DNA of 6,386 bases. Source: Epsilonproteobacteria bacterium UBA6211 (GTDB lineage: Bacteria > Campylobacterota > Campylobacteria > Campylobacterales > Arcobacteraceae). The notes under the pieces are model-generated. The model worked only from the letters and a program-made list of their open reading frames with translations, did not search any database and had not been told where the DNA came from. The DNA lies in NCBI GenBank assembly GCA_002421845.1, contig DISL01000120.1, positions 6,267-12,652 on the forward strand, read 5' to 3'. A program made the position numbers and the translations under genes. Positions 1-5,553 of the stretch are shown one piece after another (position 1 is the stretch's first letter; every line of letters starts with the position of its first letter).

Positions 1-318
1 AAAACTGTAACTCTTCCTGGAAAAGAGGGAGAGTTCGGAGTATTACCAGGTCATGCTTCTTTAGTATCAACACTTACCGTTGGTGTAATTGTTATAGAGG
101 GTGAAAAAAATACTGATGCAATAGCAATAAACTGGGGGCATGTGAAAGTAAACGAAAGTTCTGTTGATGTTCTTGTTGACGGTGCTATTGCTTTAACATC
201 AGGTGAAGGTAGTGAAATTGCTGCAAATATTGAAGCAGCAAAAGAACTTGTTAACTCTGTAAAAGATGCTAACGTATCTCTTGCAGCTGTTGAGGCAAAA
301 ATAAACTCTTTTGCATAA
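1..318 (+). CDS. atpC: F1Fo ATP synthase epsilon subunit, C-terminal part (5' end outside window)
   Basis: Reading frame 1 is open from the first base and ends with TAA at 316-318, giving 105 residues with no start codon in view. The segment GEFGVLPGHA (about residues 11-20 of the visible part) is the conserved core of the epsilon N-terminal beta-sandwich, and the strand-rich stretch continues through WGHVKV and VDVLVDGA. The last 40 or so residues are Ala/Glu/Lys-rich and fit the two C-terminal helices that regulate ATP hydrolysis. The family is usually 130-140 residues, so about 25-30 N-terminal residues lie upstream. The subunit sits in the central stalk of F1 on the cytoplasmic side. Being last in the atp operon and 5 nt from tolQ, it suggests read-through from atp transcription into the tol genes; that is inference. 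Confidence 0.93.
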   Translation, partial: KTVTLPGKEGEFGVLPGHASLVSTLTVGVIVIEGEKNTDAIAINWGHVKVNESSVDVLVDGAIALTSGEGSEIAANIEAAKELVNSVKDANVSLAAVEAKINSFA

Positions 319-323
319 AAAAT

Positions 324-890
324 ATGATTGATCTTTTTTTAAACTATCTTTCAAATAGTAGCGCCATTACAATAATAATATTGTTGGTGCTATCTATTTA
401 TTTTATTTCTATAATCTGGGTGTTTTTATATCGTTATATGAATCTTAAGGATTTAGTTCAAAATGAACAAAGATCTTTAGAATCACTAGTTATGAATACA
501 CATATATCTATTAATCCACTTTCAAAGTTAAGCAGATGTACAAGAAACAACATAGCGTCAAAAGAGCTTTTAAATGCTTGTGAAATTTCTATAATTCGTG
601 AAGCAAGTGTCGGTATTTCTTGGCTTTCTATAGTAGCTTCTACGGCTCCTTTTATTGGTTTATTTGGAACGGTAGTCGGTATATTAGAGGCTTTTGCAAT
701 GTTTGCTGGTTTAGATAAAGTTGGTTTTGGTACTATTGCTCCTGCAATATCTGAAGCCCTAATAGTTACTGCAAACGGTATATTTGTAGCAATCTTTGCC
801 TATACTTTTCATCAAATATTATCGAGAAAAGTTTATGAACTACATACATATTTGAAGGCACAATCAGAAATTCTTATTTCAAGATCTTAA
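324..890 (+). CDS. tolQ: TolQ, proton-channel subunit of Tol-Pal (MotA/TolQ/ExbB family)
   Basis: 188 residues. Three membrane helices are visible: about 14-36, 98-127 and 138-165. The second carries APFIGLFGTVVGI and the third PAISEALIVTANG, the two signature blocks of the TolQ/ExbB family; T116 and T149 fall where the channel-lining threonines of E. coli TolQ (T145, T178) lie. TolQ assembles with TolR in the inner membrane and uses proton flow to drive TolA. The protein is about 40 residues shorter than E. coli TolQ, mostly because the cytoplasmic loop (about 40-95) is reduced. The start is the only ATG that keeps the first helix, but no Shine-Dalgarno lies in the 20 bases before it, so it may depend on translation ending at atpC 5 nt upstream. 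Sequence alone could also be called exbB; the tolA-tolB-pal context decides for tolQ. Confidence 0.92.
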   Translation: MIDLFLNYLSNSSAITIIILLVLSIYFISIIWVFLYRYMNLKDLVQNEQRSLESLVMNTHISINPLSKLSRCTRNNIASKELLNACEISIIREASVGISWLSIVASTAPFIGLFGTVVGILEAFAMFAGLDKVGFGTIAPAISEALIVTANGIFVAIFAYTFHQILSRKVYELHTYLKAQSEILISRS

Positions 891-893
891 AGG
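889..893 (+). promoter_or_regulatory. Ribosome binding site of tolR (supports GTG start)
   Basis: AAAGG at 889-893, overlapping the tolQ stop codon, stands 6 nt before a GTG at 900-902. It decides the start: beginning at this GTG gives the full family N-terminus, whereas the next in-frame ATG (951-953) would remove the conserved proton-binding aspartate. Confidence 0.7.
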
Positions 894-899
894 TTAAAC

Positions 900-1289
900 G
901 TGTTCGATTTCAACGAAAAACCTGAATTAAACATAACTCCTCTTGTGGATGTTATGTTGGTATTACTTGCTATATTAATGGTTACTGCACCTGTTTTAGA
1001 ATATGAAGAGAACATAAATCTTCCAAGCGGTAGTAAAACACAAACTGCTACCCAAACAAAAAAATTGGATATTTTTATCGATAAAAATAGAATAGTAAAA
1101 GTTGAAAAAGAGAGCTATAAAATAAAAGAGTTCGCAGATTCATTTGTATTATCGATGCAAGATAGAGATAAAGATATTACTATATATATTAAAGCTGATA
1201 AAACACTACAATACGAAGATATTATTTACGTATTACGAACGGTTAAAAGTGCTGGATTTCTAAAAGTTTCATTAATTACGGATGGTTGA
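900..1289 (+). CDS. tolR: TolR, proton-channel subunit of Tol-Pal (ExbD/TolR family)
   Basis: 129 residues, starting at GTG. A short cytoplasmic N-terminus leads into NITPLVDVMLVLLAILMV (residues 11-28), the family's single membrane helix. D17 corresponds to the essential proton-carrying aspartate of E. coli TolR (D23) and ExbD (D25). Residues about 35-60 form a flexible linker, and about 55-129 the periplasmic beta-alpha domain with a typical YIKADKTLQYEDI segment. TolR pairs inside the TolQ pentamer and is thought to contact peptidoglycan when activated. Length is close to the family norm of 130-145. The stop overlaps the start of tolA by 8 nt, indicating coupled translation. The fold does not separate ExbD from TolR; the name rests on the neighbours. 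Confidence 0.92.
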   Translation: MFDFNEKPELNITPLVDVMLVLLAILMVTAPVLEYEENINLPSGSKTQTATQTKKLDIFIDKNRIVKVEKESYKIKEFADSFVLSMQDRDKDITIYIKADKTLQYEDIIYVLRTVKSAGFLKVSLITDG

Positions 1290-2037
1290 TAAAATGCCTG
1301 TAGCAAATAATCATTTTTTAACTTCCGGTATTATTGCCGTAACGACTTATATATTATTTGTGGGTTCTATACTTTATTATATTATAGGACCTACTATTAC
1401 TAAAATAACTTCTTTTAACAAAAGTACAACTATTGAACTTGATTTGACAATTTTGGATAAAGCAGAAACTCCTAAAAGTAGTTATGAAAAACCAAAAGTA
1501 AATGAAGAAGTACAAAAAGAGGAAAAAGCAGCCTCAAAAGAGACTGTTACAAAAACAGATATGAAATCCCTTTTTGCTAATGTTACGACAGAGGCAAAGA
1601 CTGTTGAAAAAAAAGAAGTTACTACAAATCAAAGTGTTAAGGTTGCAAGTGTTTTTAAGTCAACATTTGAAAAAGAAGAGAGAAAAGAAATATCAACAAA
1701 TGTTACAAAAAGACTTGAAAATGTGAATCTTAATCCGACAGCATCGATGGCTCCACCTAGTGATGCAAATGTTGATGAATATTATTCTTTAGTGTATGAG
1801 ATTTTGGCATCTAAATGGAATCCTTCCAATACAAGTTCAGGACTCGGTGCAGATGTGCTTATAACTATTTACAAAAACGGGAAGTTTAATTATAATATCG
1901 TTTCAAAATCAGGTGATAAATCATTTGACAGTGCGTTGGAGAGTTTTTTGAATTCACAAATGAATGAGAAATTTCCACCACATCAAAAGGGTGACAAAAC
2001 AACTTTAAAAGTTACGTTTAAAACAAAAGGAGATTAA
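1282..2037 (+). CDS. tolA: TolA-like energy transducer with TonB-type C-terminal domain
   Basis: 251 residues. A short cytoplasmic N-terminus is followed by one membrane helix at about 14-36. Residues about 55-160 are low in complexity and rich in Lys, Glu, Thr and Ser, with two short islands, MKSLFANV (94-101) and VFKSTFE (124-130). Residues about 164-251 resemble the TonB/TolA C-terminal domain: Tyr-rich first helix, W179, a strand-turn-strand with KNGKFNY, FDSALE, and FPPH near 231-234. Its role by context is to carry proton energy from TolQ/TolR across the periplasm to TolB and Pal. E. coli TolA is 421 residues, so the stalk is much shorter here. The helix lacks the histidine of the SHLS motif used by E. 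coli TolA and TonB. ATG at 1294 (residue 5) is an alternative start. The sequence alone could be called tonB; tolB next door favours tolA. Confidence 0.82.
   Translation: MVDKMPVANNHFLTSGIIAVTTYILFVGSILYYIIGPTITKITSFNKSTTIELDLTILDKAETPKSSYEKPKVNEEVQKEEKAASKETVTKTDMKSLFANVTTEAKTVEKKEVTTNQSVKVASVFKSTFEKEERKEISTNVTKRLENVNLNPTASMAPPSDANVDEYYSLVYEILASKWNPSNTSSGLGADVLITIYKNGKFNYNIVSKSGDKSFDSALESFLNSQMNEKFPPHQKGDKTTLKVTFKTKGD
2026..2032 (+). promoter_or_regulatory. Ribosome binding site of tolB inside the end of tolA
   Basis: AAAGGAG at 2026-2032 lies within the last codons of tolA, 4 nt before the tolB ATG at 2037. Stop and start share a base (TAATG), so strong re-initiation and coupled synthesis of TolA and TolB are expected. 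Confidence 0.75.
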
Positions 2038-3314
2038 TGTTAAGAGTTTTAGCTTTATTGATATTTTTATATCAATTTGCAATAAGTGCTGCCGATGTAA
2101 GTATGGAGATAGTAAAAAATGCAGGTTATAAACCTTCTGTTGCTGTTGTTTTATCTACAGAGCCGTCTCATATGCAAAGTAAATTTGCAGGTGATGTTCA
2201 TAGATTGCTAGAAAAAGATTTAGAAGTAAGTGGACATTTCAATGTAAAAAGTGTTAGTGTACAACATAATTTTAATTCAAATATCAATTATTATGAATTT
2301 AAAAAACAAAATATAGATTTAGTTGCAAATATTACGACAGAACAAAGTGTATTTGAAGGTTTTATTTTAAAATTAAAATTATATGATACAAATTTAAATC
2401 AGGTAGTTTTAGAAAAATCTTTCAATAGTGCAAAAGATGATAGATACCCTTTCTTAGCACATCGTGTTGCTATAGAGATTAATAACTACGTAAAAGCACC
2501 TTCAATTGATTGGATGGAAAGATTTGTAATATTTGCTAGATATACTACTCCTAAAGAGTCGCAAATCGTAATTGCAGATTACACTTTGACATTTCAAAAG
2601 GTAGTAGTTCAAAGTGGATTGAATATATTTCCTAAATGGGCCGATAATATTCAAGAAAATTTTTATTATACGACATATAATTTTGGCGTACCTACACTTA
2701 TGAAAGTAAATATTTTTACTGCACAATCTCAAAAAGTTACACAAAGTGACGGTATGTTAGTTTGTTCTGATGTAAGTGATGACGGGAAAAGACTTCTTGT
2801 TACTATGGCACCAAACTCTCAACCGGATATTTATGAGTATAATACCATATCTAAAACTTTTACAAAAATTACAGATTATAGCGGCATAGATGTAAATGGA
2901 CATTATTTAGAAGATGAAAGAAGTATAGTATTTGTTTCTGATAGATTAGGAAATCCAAATATATTTACGCAAAAAATAGGTGATAGAGCAGCCAATAGAT
3001 TGGTATATCATGGCAAAAACAATAACTCTGCAAATACATTCGGTAATTTTGTAGTTTACACAAGTAGGGAAGGTGATAATGCTTTTGGGAAAAACAATTT
3101 TAATTTGTATCTTGTATCAACCCAAAGTAGTTTTATCAAGAAATTGACTACAAGCGGTATGAATCAGTTCCCAAAATTTTCTAAAGACGGTGAATCGATA
3201 GTTTTTATTAAAACAGAAAATGAAAAAAGTTACGTTGGGATCATTAGATTGAACCATGATAAATCATTTTTATTCCCTTTAAATAAGGGTAGTATTCAAT
3301 CTATTGATTGGTAA
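2037..3314 (+). CDS. tolB: TolB, periplasmic beta-propeller protein of Tol-Pal
   Basis: 425 residues, close to the usual 430. Residues 1-18 or 1-19 form a Sec signal peptide (hydrophobic LALLIFLYQFAIS, cleavage near SAA-D), leaving a mature start of ADVSMEIV, comparable to the E. coli TolB N-terminal arm that binds TolA. Residues about 20-155 form the N-terminal alpha/beta domain. About 160-425 make the beta-propeller, with PD40-type repeats seen as SDVSDDGKRLLV (244-255), FVSDRLGNPNIF (299-310) and FPKFSKDGESIVF (378-390); the last ends in SIDW at the C-terminus. TolB binds Pal through the propeller and releases it when TolA pulls. The start is fixed by the signal peptide and by the strong ribosome binding site inside tolA. 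No catalytic activity is expected. The order tolA-tolB-pal is the standard one. Confidence 0.95.
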   Translation: MLRVLALLIFLYQFAISAADVSMEIVKNAGYKPSVAVVLSTEPSHMQSKFAGDVHRLLEKDLEVSGHFNVKSVSVQHNFNSNINYYEFKKQNIDLVANITTEQSVFEGFILKLKLYDTNLNQVVLEKSFNSAKDDRYPFLAHRVAIEINNYVKAPSIDWMERFVIFARYTTPKESQIVIADYTLTFQKVVVQSGLNIFPKWADNIQENFYYTTYNFGVPTLMKVNIFTAQSQKVTQSDGMLVCSDVSDDGKRLLVTMAPNSQPDIYEYNTISKTFTKITDYSGIDVNGHYLEDERSIVFVSDRLGNPNIFTQKIGDRAANRLVYHGKNNNSANTFGNFVVYTSREGDNAFGKNNFNLYLVSTQSSFIKKLTTSGMNQFPKFSKDGESIVFIKTENEKSYVGIIRLNHDKSFLFPLNKGSIQSIDW

Positions 3315-3384
3315 TGCTTCGTCTCAGTGAAAATTAAGGTTTGATTTTGTATTATTTCGGAAATTATTTCAAAGGGATAAAAAG
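3315..3384 (+). promoter_or_regulatory. tolB-pal intergenic region with possible weak pal promoter
   Basis: This 70-bp gap is the longest non-coding stretch in the window. It holds a TATTAT at 3350-3355 preceded directly by TG, which could be a sigma-70 -10 element in an AT-rich genome; I see no convincing -35 box. A ribosome binding site AAAGGGA (3371-3377) stands 7 nt before the pal ATG. A separate promoter would allow Pal, an abundant lipoprotein, to be made in excess over TolQRAB. AT-rich gaps produce such hexamers by chance, so the promoter part is tentative; the ribosome binding site is clear. Confidence 0.33.
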
Positions 3385-3954
3385 ATGAAAAAAATTGGTT
3401 TATACTCAGTGGTTTTAGCTGCGTTGTTAGTTGGTGGTTGTACACAAAAAAGTGTTCAAGTTGATTCTGATTCAGTATCAACAGGAGCTCACTCAAATGG
3501 TCTTGATAGCAAGTTAAATGCTATGGATAACGTTAAACTTGATTTCGTAGAGGGATTAAGTGATGGTGGTGATTGGAGAAACGATAGAGTGTTCTCTACA
3601 ATGATAGATGGTAAACTTGTACAAGTTACTTCTTTATATTTTCCATTTGACAAATTTAACTTAACAGACGATATGGTTACAAGAGCAAAAACAAACTCTC
3701 AATCAATCTTAGCTGTAGGTAGAGATGTTAAAATTACTTTAGAAGGTAATACAGACGAGTGGGGTACAGATGAGTACAACTACGCTTTAGGTTTAAAAAG
3801 AGCAAATACAGCAAAACAAGCACTTGTTAATGACGGTGTAAATGCTGCTACAATAGCTATGGTAAGTCTTGGTGAAGGTAACCCAGTTTGTACTGAGAAA
3901 TCACAAAAATGTTGGCAAATGAACAGAAGAGTTGATTATAAGGTAATGCCATAA
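3385..3954 (+). CDS. pal: Pal, peptidoglycan-associated outer-membrane lipoprotein (Omp18-like)
   Basis: 189 residues. The N-terminus is a lipoprotein signal: MKK, hydrophobic core, and lipobox VGGC with C19 as the lipidated residue. T20 follows, so there is no Asp(+2) retention signal and outer-membrane sorting is expected. Residues about 20-75 are a linker and lineage-specific segment. Residues about 80-189 are an OmpA-like peptidoglycan-binding domain: SLYFPFDKF, then EGNTDEWGTDEYNYALG, KRANTAKQAL and MNRRVDYKV. D124 and R139 match the pair that holds diaminopimelate in E. coli Pal. C169 and C176 sit in a loop near the end and could form a disulfide in the periplasm. Pal anchors the outer membrane to the wall and is the target of TolB. 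Length fits the family (E. coli 173). From memory the Campylobacter counterpart is Omp18. Confidence 0.95.
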   Translation: MKKIGLYSVVLAALLVGGCTQKSVQVDSDSVSTGAHSNGLDSKLNAMDNVKLDFVEGLSDGGDWRNDRVFSTMIDGKLVQVTSLYFPFDKFNLTDDMVTRAKTNSQSILAVGRDVKITLEGNTDEWGTDEYNYALGLKRANTAKQALVNDGVNAATIAMVSLGEGNPVCTEKSQKCWQMNRRVDYKVMP

Positions 3955-3962
3955 TCAAAGCT

Positions 3963-4892
3963 ATGTTTATTAGAAATACAATAACTTATCTTACTCTTGG
4001 AACTTCAGTACTTTTTAGTGCTGAAGTTTCTGTTTTTGGTGCAGGTGATTTAAATTCACAAAATCCATACGGCTTATCCCAATCAGAAAAAAAAATATTA
4101 GAAACAAAACAAAAAGTTGAAACTGTTGATACTAGTGTAAGAGTTGTTAAAAACGATTTACAAACTATCAATGAAAGACTTCAAGGATTAGAGTCTATTT
4201 TTGAGGGAGAAGGTAATAAAATCAATAATATATCTTTTTCATTAAAAAATATAGAGGCTCAATCATCTAAAAATCAACAAGATGTAGAATCTTTAAAAAC
4301 AGTAGTTAATCAATTATTAGCTATGCAAGAAGAGAATCTAAAAAATATTGCAGAACTTAAAAAAGCAATGACAGAAATTGCAAAACAAACAGATATAATC
4401 AATAAAAACTACTTATCACGAAATGAATTTGAAAAAAATATGCAACAAGTTGGCTCTGCTCAAAGTGTAAAAAGCACATCCAATCAGGCAGAAACAAAAA
4501 GTATAACATCTGACAATACAGTATTTGATAAAAAACCTAAAAATGAGTTATTTGATGAGGGTAAAGCATTTTTTGATAAGAAAAACTTTAATCAAGCATT
4601 ACCTATTTTTGAATACTTAGTAAGTGCAAATTATAAACCTGCAGAGTCTAATTATATTTTAGGACAAATGTGGTTTGTTAGAAAAGAGTATGAAAAAGCT
4701 ATAAGTTACTTCAAAACATCTGCTTTGTTACATGACAAAGGTTATTGGATGCCTCAACTTCTTTTAAATAGTGCTATTTCGTTTAAAAATCTTAAAGACG
4801 TGGACAATGCATCTAAATTTTTTAATACGTTAATACAGGCATATCCTGATACTAAAGAAGCTGCTGAAGCAAAAAAAATCATTTCTAAATAA
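3963..4892 (+). CDS. cpoB: CpoB/YbgF-type periplasmic coiled-coil and TPR protein
   Basis: 309 residues (E. coli CpoB has 263). A signal peptide spans 1-20 with cleavage after FSA. Residues 25-45 form a short Gly/Asn/Pro segment (GAGDLNSQNPYGLSQSEK) ahead of a long helical region. Heptad-like patterns run from about 44-78 and 87-162, broken around EGEGNK (81-86), suggesting two coiled-coil parts. Residues about 165-192 are a Ser/Thr/Asn linker. Three TPR-like helix pairs follow at about 194-223, 226-256 and 263-297, with LFDEGKAFFDKKNFNQAL and a closing YPDTKEAAEAKKI typical of YbgF. In E. coli this protein coordinates Tol with the peptidoglycan synthase PBP1B at the septum; that role here is by analogy. 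Only a weak AAAG stands 2 nt before the ATG, but the signal peptide supports this start. It lies 8 nt after pal. Confidence 0.87.
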   Translation: MFIRNTITYLTLGTSVLFSAEVSVFGAGDLNSQNPYGLSQSEKKILETKQKVETVDTSVRVVKNDLQTINERLQGLESIFEGEGNKINNISFSLKNIEAQSSKNQQDVESLKTVVNQLLAMQEENLKNIAELKKAMTEIAKQTDIINKNYLSRNEFEKNMQQVGSAQSVKSTSNQAETKSITSDNTVFDKKPKNELFDEGKAFFDKKNFNQALPIFEYLVSANYKPAESNYILGQMWFVRKEYEKAISYFKTSALLHDKGYWMPQLLLNSAISFKNLKDVDNASKFFNTLIQAYPDTKEAAEAKKIISK

Positions 4893-4898
4893 ATGATT
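4877..4898. repeat. 8-bp perfect inverted repeat across the cpoB stop codon
   Basis: AATCATTT (4877-4884) and AAATGATT (4891-4898) are exact reverse complements around a 6-nt loop, CTAAAT, and the cpoB TAA lies at the loop/right-arm border. The stem has only one G:C pair and is not followed by a T-run on the plus strand, so it is too weak for a plus-strand terminator. It could slightly stabilise or attenuate the cpoB-slyD junction, or be chance in AT-rich sequence. Confidence 0.3.
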
Positions 4899-4922
4899 GC
4901 AATTTAAAATAAAGGAAATAAT

Positions 4923-5540
4923 ATGAAAATAGAACAATATAATGTAGTAGCTATAGAATATAGCCTAAAAGATGCAAATACTAATGAGCAATTAGATTCA
5001 AATGTAGGTGGAAGACCTTTAGAGTTTATAACAGGTATGGGACAAATAATCAAAGGTTTAGAATCAGAAATTATGAAAATGACTGTAGGAGATAAAGCTG
5101 ATGTTATGGTAAATCCTGCTGATGCTTACGGTGAATATAATAATGAAGCTGTTCAAACATTGCCAAAAGAGCAATTTGCAGGTATAGATTTAGTTGAAGG
5201 TATGGCTCTTTATGGAACAAGTGAAGAAGGTGATACTGTTCAAGTAACTGTTACAGGTTTCAATGATAATGAAGTTACAATAGATTATAACCATCCAATG
5301 GCTGGAAAAACACTAATGTTTACAGTTACTATTTTAGATGCTAGAGAAGCTACAGATCAAGAGATGGCTACTGGTGTAGTAGGCGGTGTAGCAAGTGGTG
5401 GATGTTGTGGTGGAGGAAGCTGTGGAAGTAACGGCGGACATGACCATGGGCATCATCACCATGGAGAGGGTGAGTGTTGTGGTGGAGAAAATCATAAACA
5501 CGGTGGCGGACACGGTCACGGTGGATGCGGTTGCCATTAA
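4923..5540 (+). CDS. slyD: SlyD, FKBP-type prolyl isomerase with metal-binding His/Cys tail
   Basis: 205 residues (E. coli SlyD 196). A ribosome binding site AAAGGA (4911-4916) stands 6 nt before the ATG. Residues about 1-70 and 126-145 make up the FKBP fold (PLEFITGMGQIIKGLE, VGDKADV, NPADAYGEY), with the chaperone insert-in-flap domain at about 72-122. NHPMAGKTLMF (123-133) is the SlyD signature that closes the isomerase domain, followed by DAREATDQEM. The tail from about 152 is Gly-rich with 7 Cys and 11 His, including CC at 161-162 and 185-186, HHHH at 177-180, and a terminal GGCGCH that, from memory, ends E. coli SlyD too. SlyD acts in the cytoplasm as folding helper and as nickel source for [NiFe]-hydrogenase maturation; nickel use here is inferred from the tail. 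No signal peptide is present, so it is not part of the periplasmic Tol machinery. Confidence 0.96.
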   Translation: MKIEQYNVVAIEYSLKDANTNEQLDSNVGGRPLEFITGMGQIIKGLESEIMKMTVGDKADVMVNPADAYGEYNNEAVQTLPKEQFAGIDLVEGMALYGTSEEGDTVQVTVTGFNDNEVTIDYNHPMAGKTLMFTVTILDAREATDQEMATGVVGGVASGGCCGGGSCGSNGGHDHGHHHHGEGECCGGENHKHGGGHGHGGCGCH

Positions 5541-5553
5541 TTAGGTGTCCGTA

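Noticed and set aside
324..2037. Naming the first three membrane genes exbB-exbD-tonB (iron uptake)
   Set aside because: The families overlap and the C-terminal domain of the third is TonB-like, but tolB, pal and cpoB follow directly in the same unit and no receptor or iron gene is present.
2502..3496. Minus-strand open frames at 2502-2744 and 3296-3496
   Set aside because: They lie antisense to tolB and to the tolB-pal junction, show no domain or signal motif, have no good ribosome binding site, and the plus strand codes convincingly for TolB and Pal.
3986..4171. Minus-strand open frame of about 61 codons inside cpoB
   Set aside because: Antisense to the signal peptide and coiled-coil start of CpoB; no recognisable features and composition expected from a mirrored AT-rich gene.
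4871..4898. Hairpin followed by a T-run when read on the minus strand, resembling a terminator
   Set aside because: No minus-strand gene runs toward it, the stem is nearly all A:T, and the T-run is simply the complement of lysine codons at the end of cpoB.
5400..5540. Repetitive GG/CAT/CAC-rich stretch considered as a repeat array
   Set aside because: No regular unit or spacer; it is fully explained by Gly, His and Cys codons of the SlyD metal-binding tail.
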